From Mastigamoeba balamuthi (lineage: Eukaryota; Evosea; Mastigamoebida; Mastigamoebidae): a stretch of DNA of 64,000 nucleotides. The stretch lies in assembly GCA_902651635.1 (NCBI GenBank), contig CACRSC010000273.1, positions 775,748 through 839,747 of the forward strand. The letters run 5' to 3'. Positions within the stretch are counted from its first letter, which is position 1; each line of letters opens with the position of its first letter. This document shows, piece by piece, positions 42,635 through 52,995 of the stretch. A program made the translations under genes and the position numbers. The notes beneath the pieces were generated by a model. That model did no database searches. It saw only the letters and a program-made list of their open reading frames with translations, and was not told the DNA's origin.

Positions 42635-43705
42635 TCAGTGGGAACTCTTGAGGGAGCTCATGTCGATGGAGAACCTGTACTTGACGTCGAACCTGAGCAT
42701 CCTGTCGTACGCCTCGTTGATCCTCTGGATGGGGATGACCTCGACGTCGGCTGTGATGCCGTGCTTGCCGCAGAAGTCCAGCATCTCCTGGGTCTCGGCG
42801 GTGCCTCCGATGGCCGACCCGCCAATGCTCCTCCTCCCGAACAGCAGCCCGTAGACCCCGACCTGCAGGGGCTTGCTGGGCGCGCCCACGAGGGTGATCT
42901 TGCCGTCGATGGTGAGGAGCCCCAGGAGGACGTTGACGTCGTGGTCGGCGGAGACGGTGTCGAGGATGAAGTCCAGCGAGTAGGCCCTCTTCCTCATCTC
43001 TTCGGCGTCGGTGGTCAGCGCGACATCGTGGGCTCCCAGGCGGAGGGCGTCGTCCTTCTTGCCCGGCGAGTGGGTGAGCACCACCACGTGGGCGCCCATG
43101 GCGCGGGCGAACTTGACGCCCATGTGGCCGAGGCCCCCGAGCCCCGCGATGCCGACCCTCATGCCCGCCCTGATGCCGGCGTGGCGGAGGGGCGAGTACG
43201 TCGTGATGCCTGCGCACAGCAGAGGAGCCACGCCCGGGAGGCTGAGGTTGCCGGGGACCGAGAACACGAAGCGCTCGTCGACGACGATGCCCTCGGAGTA
43301 GCCGCCGTACGTGACGCCGCCGAGGTGCCTGTCGGGCGAGTTGTACGTGAACACGGCCCCCGGGCACAGCTGCTCGTTCTCCCTGTGGCACATGGGGCAC
43401 GCCCGGTCCGAGTCGACCAGGCAGCCCACGCCCACGATGTCGCCCACCTTGTGCTTGGTCACCTCGGGCCCGGCCAACACCACGCGCCCCACGATCTCGT
43501 GCCCCGGGACGCAGGGGTACACCGTGGGCATGATCTCGTGCCAGTCGTCGTGGGCCGTGTGGACGTCCGAGTGGCACACACCGCAGAACAGGATCTCTAT
43601 CTGGACGTCGTGCGCGGTGGGCTTCCTGCGCTGGATGGTGGTCTGGGCCAACGGGGCCGAGGAGCTGGATGCCGAGTACGCCTTGACCTGCTGGGTGGTT
43701 GCCAT
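42635..43705 (-). CDS. Zinc-dependent alcohol dehydrogenase, cinnamyl-alcohol/YahK type
   Basis: Intronless 356-aa protein, the normal length of the medium-chain dehydrogenase/reductase family. Catalytic zinc ligands are seen in CGVCHSDVHTA and PGHEIVGRVV. The Rossmann motif is GLGGLGHMGVKFARAMGA, and the following THSPGKK favours NADP(H). In the structural-zinc lobe the usual four Cys are reduced to three: VDSDRACPMCHRENEQLC has Asp where the first Cys is expected. Such enzymes reduce aldehydes to alcohols, useful in fermentation or detoxification. Intronless structure and bacterial-like sequence make ancient lateral transfer plausible. The palindrome TGACGTCA lies 104 bp upstream of the ATG. 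Confidence 0.92.
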   Translation of the reverse strand: MATTQQVKAYSASSSSAPLAQTTIQRRKPTAHDVQIEILFCGVCHSDVHTAHDDWHEIMPTVYPCVPGHEIVGRVVLAGPEVTKHKVGDIVGVGCLVDSDRACPMCHRENEQLCPGAVFTYNSPDRHLGGVTYGGYSEGIVVDERFVFSVPGNLSLPGVAPLLCAGITTYSPLRHAGIRAGMRVGIAGLGGLGHMGVKFARAMGAHVVVLTHSPGKKDDALRLGAHDVALTTDAEEMRKRAYSLDFILDTVSADHDVNVLLGLLTIDGKITLVGAPSKPLQVGVYGLLFGRRSIGGSAIGGTAETQEMLDFCGKHGITADVEVIPIQRINEAYDRMLRFDVKYRFSIDMSSLKSSH

Positions 43706-43808
43706 TCTGTCTTCTGGATTGGAAGCTGCTTTGAGATGTTGCTTGCTGCCGATGCTTGATCGAATGGCAGAACGAGCCCACCGATGGCGGTTTTCAATCG
43801 CGTGGCTC

Positions 43809-43816
43809 TGACGTCA
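43809..43816. promoter_or_regulatory. TGACGTCA palindrome upstream of the alcohol dehydrogenase gene
   Basis: A perfect 8-bp CRE-type palindrome, the known target of bZIP factors, about 100 bp upstream of the start codon. The same octamer occurs at 63951-63958 and in an intron at 61431-61438. Function is inference only. Confidence 0.3.
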
Positions 43817-44308
43817 CAAATCCTGGTGAGTCGTCGGATTGGATGTGGTGCTGAGTCCCCTTTTCTGTTTTTCTTTCCGCGGATGCCCAAAACAGAAACA
43901 CGTTCACTGCCGTTGTCGGCCGCAGAATCGCTGGACATGAGCGGCTCTAACTGGTGGGATCGGAAAGGCAGCGCCTGAGGACTCTGGTCATCAAAGGGCA
44001 CAGGCACAGGAGCACACGGCTTTTATCGTTTTTCGCTACGTCAACTGTGGGGCAGAGAACTCTGATTCGACCCGCCTGTGAAATTGGGTCAGGATTCCCG
44101 CAACCGGGGGGGGGGTGCTGCTGGGACAGCTCGTGATGGTGGCCAGCATGGCTATGTCATTCGTCGACACACGCTGCGGTCGGGACACGGACACGTCCAA
44201 AAACCAGCAGATGTAGAGTTTGCAAGCAAAGTAGGCTCCTTGTTTTTGATTGACACAAAGGCTAGAACAGACGTGTAGACTCACGTGGCACGGATCCCGC
44301 CCACCGCC
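43817..44308. other. Spacer between alcohol dehydrogenase and alpha-actinin genes
   Basis: It should contain the 5' side of the dehydrogenase gene and the 3' end of the alpha-actinin gene. No further gene seen. Confidence 0.35.
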
Positions 44309-47300
44309 TTACTGGAAGGCGCCGTCGGTCCACTTGGAGAAATCGATCGAGCCCTCGACACCCTCCTTGGCCGGCGCGTTCTTCTGCAGGAACTGCAGCT
44401 GCTCGGGCGGCAGCAGCGGCGCCAGCTCGGCCGACGTCACGTAGTCGCGCCCGCCGGCGACGCTCCTGAACGCTTCGACGATCTCGTCCTTGGTGTCCTG
44501 GTCCTCGCGCTTGGAGCGCAGGTAGTCGACGAGCTCGGTGAACTCGATGGTGCCGGAGCCGTCCTTGTCGATCTTGGCGACGGTGTCCTTGACCTGCTCG
44601 TCGGGGATGTCCTCGCCGATGGCCTGCAGCAGGCCCTTGAACTCGAACCAGCGCAGCGAGCCCGTCTTCTCGCGGTCAAACTGGTTGAAGAGCTCGCGGT
44701 ACTCCTGCAGCTCGTCCTGCGTCAGCGTCCCGAACTTCTGCGTCGAGATCTGCTTCTCGATGACGGCCGCGCGCTCCTCGAGCACGCCCGCCAGCGTATT
44801 GAGCTCCGAGGCGACCGCCTCCTCGCTCAGCTGCGTGAACGGGTTCTTGCCCTTGGCGCCCGCCTGCGCGGCCTTCTCGTTGAGCTGCGCCAGCGCCGCC
44901 AGGCGCTTCTGGCCCTCGGCCGCCGTCTCGTGCTGCTGCTGCTTGATGAACGACAGCTGCTGCTCGAGCGCGCTGCCCTCGGGCGCCATCACGAGCTTCT
45001 GCGCCTCGATCCAGTCGTGCACGGCCTGCGCGGCCTTGGCGTAGGCCTCGCGCGCCGCCTGCCTCGCCTCCTGCACGCCGCGCTCGCTCGCCAGCCACGC
45101 GGCGCGCTCGCCCATCGCCGCCTGGGCGGCCTCCCACTTGGCCGCGAGGGCCGCGTGGCCCTCGGGCACGCCGCTCTCGGGGTCCGCCTCCTCGGCCTGC
45201 GTGGCGAGCGTCTGCGCCGACTGCCACTCCTTGGCGGCCTCGGGGCGCGCCGACTCGAGGGCCGCGTGCTCGCCCGCCAGCGCCTCGATCTCGGCGACGC
45301 TGTCGACCTCGGGCGCCGCGCCCAGCGCCTCGGTGACGTTGTCCACCCACTGCGCCACGCGCGCCGCCGTGGCGGCGTAGTCGCTGCGCAGCGACTCGGC
45401 GCGCTCCTTGCGAGCCCACTCGGCGTCGCGCTCGCGCTGGCGCTCGCGCATGCTGATGGCCTCCTCGATCGAGGCGACGAGGTTCGCGTGGAACTTCTCG
45501 TGGGCCGCCACGCGCGCGCGCAGCGACTGCATCGTCAGCGGCGTGTGCCTGTTGTCGATGATCTTCAGCTCGCGCGCCTCGCTGTCGACGCGCTCGCAGG
45601 CGTCGAGNCTCGAACAGCGCCTGCAGAGCCTCGCGCTCGCCCGCGCGGGCCGCCTGCTCCGACTCGCGCCAGTCGGCGTGCTCGGCGTCGCGCGCCTGCG
45701 CCCCCGCGAGCGTGTTGTCGAACTCGACGGCGGGCAGGCGCTGCGCCTCGGCCGCGGCCCACTCGACCAGCGCCGACGCGCGGCGGGCGTACTCGGTCTT
45801 GAGGGCGCCCTCGGCCGCGAGCTCGGCGAGGTACGCGGCGACGTACTTGCCGTGGTCGCGAGTGCGGCGCTGCAGCACGTGGACGGGCAGGTCCGTGTGC
45901 CTGTTCTCGGTGATCTCCATCTGCAGCGCCTCGGCGTTGATGCGCTCGGCCGCGTGCAGCAGCTCCTTGATCGCCGCGCCGTCGGCGTGCAGCGCCGTGA
46001 TCGACGCGGTGAGCTCCGCCGGGTCCTCGCCCGTCAGCGCGTCGATGGCGGCGCGCGCGGCGGCGATGGCGTCGGCGACCGCCGTCGCCGCGGCCGCGTA
46101 CTCGAGGCGCTTGGCCTCCATGCGCTCCTGGCGCGCGACCTCGGCGTCGTAGCGCTCGCCCAGAGCCTGCGCCGCCGCGACGACGCGCTCGCGCAGCTTG
46201 GCGACGTCGTCCATCGTCGCGTTGGTGTGCGGGTTGCGGGTGACGCCGGCCTGCTGCAGCTGCTCGGCGACCGACGCCAGCGCCGACTCCTTGACGATCG
46301 CGTCGGCCTCGGCGCTCTGGCGGTGCTCGTCGACGGTCGCGCGCGCGGCGCGGACGCCCTCGAGGCCGCTGCCCAGCGGCATCGACGCGAGGTCGTCCTC
46401 GAGGTCGACGACCCACGAGGCGAACGCGCGCGCGCCCTCGGCAAACTCGACGCGCAGGCGCTCGCGCAGCTCCTCGCGGGCCAGCGCCGCCGCGAGGGCC
46501 TCGCGCTTGGCCTTCTCGAGCTCGGGCAGCGCCGTCCACGCCGCCAGCGCCGCGTCGACGGTCGCGCGCGAGGCCTCGGCCGACTCGTATCCGCCGTCAG
46601 TGAGCTCCGTGAGGCGCGCGCGCAGAGCGTCGGCCTTGGGCTGCGACGACTTGTACTCGGAGGCAAACGCCTGCACGCGGTTGATGAGCGTCTGGGCCGC
46701 CGGTACGCCGTCGGGGTCGTCGACGGTGCGCAGGTACGCGGCCTTGCGCTCGGACCAGCGCTGCAGCTCCGCCGCGTCCTCGGCGACGCTGCGCGCGAGG
46801 GCCGCGAGGCGCTCGTGGCGGCGCAGCTCCGCGATGGCCCACTCGCCGCGCGCGTTCTCGGCGGCCTCGAGCGCCGCCCACAGCGCCGCGATGTCCGCGG
46901 GCGCGAGGCCCTCGGCGGGCACGAACTCGCCCCTGTGGTGCGCCGAGCGCTTGAGCACGTCGACGATGCGGTCGTGCAGCAGCAGAACAGCGCTGCGCTC
47001 GGCCGACTTGGGCGGCTTCGTGCTCGTGCGGTACGACGTCACGGCGGCGACGGCCTTGCGCGCGGCCGCGATCGTCTCGAGCGGCTCGCGCTGCCCGTGC
47101 GACGCCGTGGCCTCGGCGATCCACGCGGTCAGGCGGCGCGCGCGGTCGTCGTAGTCGAAGCGCAGCTTGCGCTCGTCGCGCAGCTCGTCGAGGTAGCGCC
47201 GCACGTACGACGCCTGCTCGGCCACGAGGCCCTCGAGCGCCGGCACGGTCCACTTGGTGTGCGGGTTGCTCGTGATGCGCATCGCGATCGCCTCGTTGTC

Positions 47301-50249
47301 GACGCGCGCGGCGTTGGCGAGGCTCTCGCGCTCCTTGGCGCCCTTGTCGTGAGCGGCCTCGACCTCGTGGGCCAGCGCCTCGGGGTCGTCGCCCGCCAAC
47401 GCGTCGACGGCGGCGCGCTGGTCCTGCACGGCCTGGACGACGGCCTCCGCGGCCTGCGCAAACTCGAGGCGCTTGGCCTCCATCTCCTCCTGGCGGCGCA
47501 GCTCGGCGTCGTAGGCCTCGCGGCGCTTGGCGATGGCCGCGTCGAGGCCGGCGGCGCTGGCGCGGACGTCGTCGAGCGTCAGCACCGTGTACCTGTTGTC
47601 GCGCACGCCGAGCTCCTGCAGCTCGTTCCACACGCGCTCGAGCTCCGCGAGCCGCTCGGCCTCGTGCGCGCGCAGCTCCTGCTCGCTGCGGGCCAGCGCG
47701 GGCTCGGCGGCCTTGACGTCCTCGAGCGTGTCGCCCCAGGTCTCCTCCGCGCCCAGCGCCTCGGACTGGTCCTTGCACCAGCGGTTCATCTCCTTGGCGA
47801 GCTCCGCGAAGCGCAGGCGCAGCTCCTCCATGCGCTTCTGCTTGGCGAGCTCCGCCTCGAGCCACTCGCGCTTGGCGCGCGCGGCGCCCTGCAGGCCCGT
47901 CCACGTCGAGTCGACGTCGGCGAGCGCCGAGGTGACCTTGTCGGCGTCGCGGTAGCCCATCGCGACGAGCTCCGCGCCGACGCTCTTGAGGTCGGCGACG
48001 CGCGCGAGGCTGGCCTCGTGCTGGCGGTCGTAGCCGTCGAGCAGCGCGAGCTGCGACTGCGCGACGAGCACCGAGTCGACGGCGGGCCTCGCGTCGAGGT
48101 ACTGGCGCTTCTCGGCCGACCACGACTGCAGCTTGGCGAGCTTCTCGAAGAAGCGCCGCGCGAGGTCCTCCATGCGCTCCTGCCGCGCGATCTCGGCGCG
48201 TATCGCCTCCTCGCGGCCGCGCTCGGCCTCGCGGAGCTGATCCCACGCGCGGTCGACGTCCTCGGGCGACATGCCGGCGGGGGCCTCGTAGGGCGAGCGC
48301 TTGGCGTTGCGCAGCTTGACCTGCAGGTTGGTGAAGGTGCCCTCGATGCCCAGCTTGAGCGCGGCCTTGGGCGGCTTCTCCTCCGACTGGAAGCGCTCGA
48401 GCGCCTCGAGCTGGCGCCGGGCGCCCTCGAGCGTGTTGTCAAAGTCGCGCGACTGCATCTCGGGGGTCGTCTTGGCCATCCAGTCCAGCAGCTCGCGGGC
48501 GCCGCGCTCGTACTCGAGGCGCTGCTCCTCGACGCTCTGCGCAAACGCCACCACCTTGGAGATGCGGCGCCCGGCCACCTCGGCCTTGTTCGACTCGCTG
48601 AACACGCGGAAGAACTGCAGCAGGTACGTCATCACCGACCTCTCGTCCGCGACGGCTGTGTGCAGACACAGCGGCACGTCAGCAACGCGTGGGCGCCGAG
48701 CGCATCAGTACAGTGCACAGAAAACAGAACACCCAACACAAAACAAGGAACGCAGAACAGAGCAGTACAAAACATAAAGCAAAGAGCACATCATTAACAC
48801 GAGTTCTGAAAGCAGGGCGAAACACAAGTAATGAGTAGGAGAGAATGAGCGGACGGATATCCTCGGGGTCGAGGAAGCGGGGGATGTTGAGGCTCTTCTC
48901 GGCGACGCTGAACGCCAGCTCGAGGTTCTGGGCGGGGTTGGCAGCGCTGAGCGAGTCAAAGTCGATCAGGTCGGGCCTGTGCTCTGCGCGTACGAGGGTC
49001 AGAGGAGCGCCCACCGAGCTCAACAGCAGCGCGAGGGGTGGGGGGTGGGGGAGAACACAACTGTGGATGAGGGCGTTGAACGCCAGGCCGTCGTGCCAGC
49101 TGCGCGTGAAGTCCTTGACGTCGACACCGCGGTACCCGGCGGTCTTCTTCTGGCACCAGTACAGCAGCCCCTCCTTGGCGCTCAGGTCTGCGAGCAGCAC
49201 AGGGCCACCAGCAACCCTCAGTGAGACGGTAGCGGAAGAGGGCTGGAGGGGGCTGGGAGGCCGGGGGACCTTCGACCGAGATCTCGGAGATCTCGAAGCG
49301 GAGGATGATGGTCCAGATCATGCCGAGGATCATCTTCAGGTTCCCGTCCACGATTTCTGGGAGACAACGGGGGAGGCGCGTTGGTGCCGCCGGTGTGCTG
49401 GCGCTGGAGTGTTGGGGGGAGCTCTGTGCACACCCTCAGCAGAGGTTCCGGCGAGCTTGACGTGCTGTGAGGGCGCGGATAGGAGAGAAATGTCAGCTGC
49501 GAAGTGCGAAGTGGAAATGGCGGTTAGCTCTGGACGTGCCTGGTTGATGAAGCGCAGGCACGTGTTCAGCTGGTCCGAGGGAGGCGCGTCAGAATACAGA
49601 GGAGAGGGCTTGGGCTCTGGGGGAGAGACGGCGCAGGGTGTCCCTCACGTTCTCGATCTGCTGGAGGCGCATCCTGGGCTACAAAGACACAGCACCGTGT
49701 GAGTGAGCAGGTGTGCCGGTTCAACAAAAAGGAGCTCCGAGGTTTCAAAAACGAAAGCAGCAGCAGCAGCGAAAGACGACAGGAGGGCGGCAGCAGCAGC
49801 GGAGGCGGCGGGGGAAGGAGGCACACCTTGGGGTTGACCTTGGGCAGGCGCTTGCCGCTGATGCTCTCGAGCAGCTTGTGCAGCAGCAGCCCGTTTGCCA
49901 GGTCCTTGGCGAGCGACTCGACCTGGTCGCTGTGGCCCCCCTTCTTGAGGTGGGCGTTGAACCTGCAGACCCCGCGTGCAGCAGCAGCAGCAGGGGAGCA
50001 CCACGTCGTCAGTGAGAGACTCACTCCTCGCTCTCCCGCAGGCTCGGGGGAAGCGCGTACCATTTGGTGAAGGTCTGGGCGCGCGTGCAATCGGAGGTTC
50101 AATTGGGGAGTCACCGAGGAAAAAGAAGGGGTCGTGAGTTGTTGTGTTGAGAGGCTGGGAATCGGGGACGACGCCGGGGGCGCCTGCTGGTGCGCGGCGG
50201 GCACCTTGATTTGGACCAACTCCCAACCCCTGTCGTGGAGCATCGACAT
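44309..50249 (-). CDS. Enlarged alpha-actinin: two CH domains, long spectrin-like rod, EF-hands
   Basis: Ten exons (50249-50205, 50074-50061, 49962-49827, 49678-49649, 49569-49540, 49464-49434, 49356-49270, 49187-49062, 48983-48855, 48655-44309) sum to 4975 nt. Removing the single N at 45608 gives 4974 nt, 1657 aa in one frame. CH1 starts [20 protein letters not shown] and includes [20 protein letters not shown]2 has [20 protein letters not shown]. The rod spans about 1200 residues of spectrin-like coils with a recurring N.HT motif ([41 protein letters not shown]). The C terminus has EF-hands, one canonical ([12 protein letters not shown]). It cross-links actin filaments, here with a much longer spacer than the four-repeat form (about 890 aa). 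Four exons are only 14-31 nt. The intron after exon 5 starts with GC. Confidence 0.92.
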
Positions 50250-50384
50250 CTCCGCGTCCTCTTTCTCTGCCTTTTCTGTAGCCTCTCGAAATAAAGCGGT
50301 TGGGTTGCGCCCTGAATATCTGACACGCCACCAATGGTGACGTAGCGATACAAAAATATCTCGCTTCGACACAGCAGCGGCAGA
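50250..50384. promoter_or_regulatory. Compact bidirectional promoter
   Basis: 135 bp between the start codons of the divergent alpha-actinin (-) and RSG1-like GTPase (+) genes. It includes an AT-rich ATACAAAAATATCT element at 50348-50361. Confidence 0.45.
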
Positions 50385-50975
50385 ATGGCCCTCGACTGCC
50401 GTCTCCAGAGCGTCCTGTCCCGTGTCCAGCGGCAGAACGACGGCATCCAGGACTTCCACGTCGCCGTCATCGGCGCCGTGGCCTCCGGCAAGACCGCCAC
50501 GTGCGCCCACGTCGCCTGCGCCGACGTGCTGCCTCCGAGCTCCCCGTACGCGGACACGCCGGGCCTGGCCATCCGCACCGTGCTCTGGCCGCCTCCCCCG
50601 AAGATCCCCAGGTACAGGCTGTGGCTGCGCGACGCTGGCAGCGCAGCGCTGGCGCGGTCGCAGGGGCTGCGGGATTCTGTGCTGGGCGGCTGCTCGGCAG
50701 AGCTGAGGGTCTTCTCGCTGGGCGACGCGTCCAGCCTCGCGGCGGCCACGGCGGCCACGTCGCTCCCGGTGGTGCTGGTGGCGACGAGGAGCGACACGCC
50801 CAGGGCGCAGTGGCACTTCACGGAGAGGGAGCTCGAGGGCATCCCGGGGGTCATTCTGCTCTCCAACACCGCGGCCTCGCACGGGGACGATCACAAGGGA
50901 TGCGACCAGTGGCCGTGCCATCCTGTCAGCAGAATCATGGACGCCCTCGTCGCTGCCTGCCTCAGAAAGGTCTGA
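50385..50975 (+). CDS. RSG1/CPLANE2-like small GTPase
   Basis: Intronless 196-aa protein. The P loop is GAVASGKT (residues about 30-37). As in RSG1, switch I is followed by a WP motif (AIRTVLWPPPP), and the switch II region reads YRLWLRDAGSAALARSQGL, comparable to FxFWDCGESALKKFDHML of animal RSG1. The guanine-specificity motif is degenerate (VATRSDTP instead of NKxD). RSG1 works with the CPLANE complex in ciliary transport and basal-body maturation, so this assignment implies a flagellum. It rests on motif order and spacing; a more distant Ras/Rab-like protein is possible. Confidence 0.55.
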   Translation: MALDCRLQSVLSRVQRQNDGIQDFHVAVIGAVASGKTATCAHVACADVLPPSSPYADTPGLAIRTVLWPPPPKIPRYRLWLRDAGSAALARSQGLRDSVLGGCSAELRVFSLGDASSLAAATAATSLPVVLVATRSDTPRAQWHFTERELEGIPGVILLSNTAASHGDDHKGCDQWPCHPVSRIMDALVAACLRKV

Positions 50976-51331
50976 GAAGGTCTGAGATTGTGCACTCGGC
51001 CCAAGTAAGGTCGAGGATCCTTTCGAAGGGTTTCATGCAAATATAAGTAGAGAGAACCGAAGCACCACACCTCAAAATTGGCAACGACCAAGGCCATGGA
51101 CACTTCCCTTATCAGTGCTCTCCTCCATCCTACTGCTGCGAAGGCCTAAGCATGACTCTATCCTGGTCTCGCAAGTCCAGGACAGCAAATTACCAGTCCT
51201 TTGAGTAGAACCGCCCAGTGCCCACCCACGCCTCATACTGAAGACGATTGGGTTTCCTCACAGGATGTTGCCTTACGATGTGCATTGTTGTGCTGGGAGT
51301 GTTTCATCGATGACTACTGACACAGTTTGGC
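50976..51331. other. Convergent intergenic spacer
   Basis: 356 bp between the stop of the GTPase gene and the stop of the RSPH14-like gene. No additional feature seen. Confidence 0.4.
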
Positions 51332-52704
51332 TCAGGGGGTCCACGTGATCACTTGCAGCGCGCGCTGCGCCGCGCGTATCTCCAAGTCCGAGGCGGTGCG
51401 CGCGCGCTCGAGGTCGTGCAGCAGCGGGACGGCGGTCTTGAGCGCCGTCCTGGCCGCCGGGGCCTCGGCGAGGCACGCGATGGCCTGCACCGCGTACAGC
51501 AGCTGCGGGTTCCCTGGGCTCGTGTGCTGGACGATGGCCAGCAGCGAGCTGGCGGCCCCCGCCTCGAACAGCGCGTGCTTGCCCGAGGTCTCGAGCGCGG
51601 CGCACGCAGCCAGGGCCGCGGAGCTCGTCTGCACGCTGCGCTCCTCGGGGCCCTCGGCGGCGCCCGCGCCCGCGGACTCGAGCCACGAGGCGATCCACGC
51701 GACGGCGCTGGGGTGCGCGACGATGTCCCTGCGGCCCTCGGGCGTCGCAGCGATCGGCAGCAGCGCCCTGGCCGCCTGCGCCTGCGACCCCGTGACGCCC
51801 CTGGACGACGCCGGGGCGAGCAGCAGCTGGGCGCCCGCGCCCGCAGCCCCGTCGACGGCGGGCGCAGCTGCGCCAGCCCTGCCGGGCGCGGGGCCGACGA
51901 CCTCGACGAGCGCGCGGACGGCGCCCTCGGAGACAGCGGCGGTGGCGAGCGCAGGCGAGGACGAGGCCAGCGCGTGCAGGCACGACAGCGAGCGCTCTCG
52001 CACGGCCGCGTCCTCCGAGTACGCCGCGGCGACGAGGCGCTTGAGCAGCCCCGCGCGCACCGCCTCGTCGGCGCACTCTGCGAAGGGCACGAGCCGCTCC
52101 AGCGCCAGGTACGCGTTGACCCTCACCGCGGGGCTCATGTCCACGAGCCTGTCCACTGCGGAGCGGGCGAGGCGAGTGAGGACGACGACGGTCCCCCCAG
52201 CCCCCCACGACGAGGAGGATGCGTGCGCACTGAGGAAGGGGACGACGGCCACGGGGCGGCGGCAGATGGCGGAGCGGGTGCAGGGGTGCAGGGCGATGGT
52301 GGCGAGGGACTCGGCGGCCTTGGCGCGGATGAGGGCGCTGCGCTCGCTTGACCCCGCGAACGACTCGCTGAGCAGCTCCACCAGCGCGTGCAGCAGCGCG
52401 TCGCCCTCTGCCAGCGCCGCCTTGGCGTCCTCCTCCCTGTGCAGCGCCCCCGCGATCTCCGTCGCCGCCCTCTGTCCCAGCCGGGTCGTCAGAGAGGGAC
52501 GTGGGGGTGACGTGGGGTGACGTGGGGACGTGGGGGACGTGGGGCTACCAGGCGGATGACGGGGTCGGGGTTGCGGGTGCTCTCGATGAACGAGGCCATG
52601 CGCGCCTGCGTGCCAAAGGCCTGCGGCAGCATGTGCGGGGGGTCCGGGGGGAAGTTGCCCTGGACGTCGTGCCGCTTCATGTTGTTGATCTGCGCCTGCG
52701 CCAT
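51332..52704 (-). CDS. RSPH14-like armadillo-repeat protein (radial spoke component)
   Basis: Two exons, 52704-52549 and 52471-51332, sum to 1296 nt, 431 aa; the intron is GT-AG. The N terminus (PPHMLPQAFGTQARMASFIE) resembles the AFGxRALPKLxxEL start of RSPH14/RTDR1. The rest is about seven armadillo repeats, including SPAVRVNAYLALERLVPFAE and SSAALAACAALETSGKHALF. RSPH14 is a subunit of the radial spokes of the 9+2 axoneme that relay control signals to dynein. Identification is by architecture and local similarity and is moderate. It fits with the RSG1-like gene next door. The 77-bp intron is largely a GACGTGGGG-type minisatellite. Confidence 0.6.
52495..52545 (+). repeat. GACGTGGGG minisatellite inside the RSPH14-like intron
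   Basis: About five imperfect copies of an 8-10-bp unit (ACGTGGGG with variable G number), filling most of the intron on its donor side. Confidence 0.8.
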
Positions 52705-52995
52705 CGCTCTGCGTGTACGGACGGCGGCCCTCTGGAGACCCGGACGCTCTTAAAATAGCCGCAAGATCTCAGGACCGAAAATCAGCCTCGAGATTCCGAG
52801 GAGAATCTGGGAATGGCCCCCAAGGGCCCATCTACTATGGGACTTCCTGTAGCGTCCCTGCGCTCGCAGACAGCCTGCCAAGGTTGCGTTGCATCACCCC
52901 GGGATGATTCACAGGGTGCAGGAATATCTAGATATCTTCGTCACACTTTGGTCCCCCGCGTCCCCCCGCCGGGTTGCGCGCCAGAACCGCGTGCC
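52705..52995. promoter_or_regulatory. Divergent promoter region, RSPH14-like / TFIIE-alpha
   Basis: 291 bp between divergent start codons. It contains a GGAGAATCTGGG-like tract near 52799. No gene seen. Confidence 0.35.

Noticed and set aside
42488-43759. A 423-codon + strand open frame over the alcohol dehydrogenase gene
   Set aside because: Shadow frame. The - strand protein has all family motifs at normal length.
45408-48797. A 1129-codon open frame on the + strand, antisense to alpha-actinin
   Set aside because: It is a shadow of GC-rich third positions in the - strand gene. Its composition is Arg/Leu/Ala-biased with no domain, and the opposite strand encodes a clear alpha-actinin.
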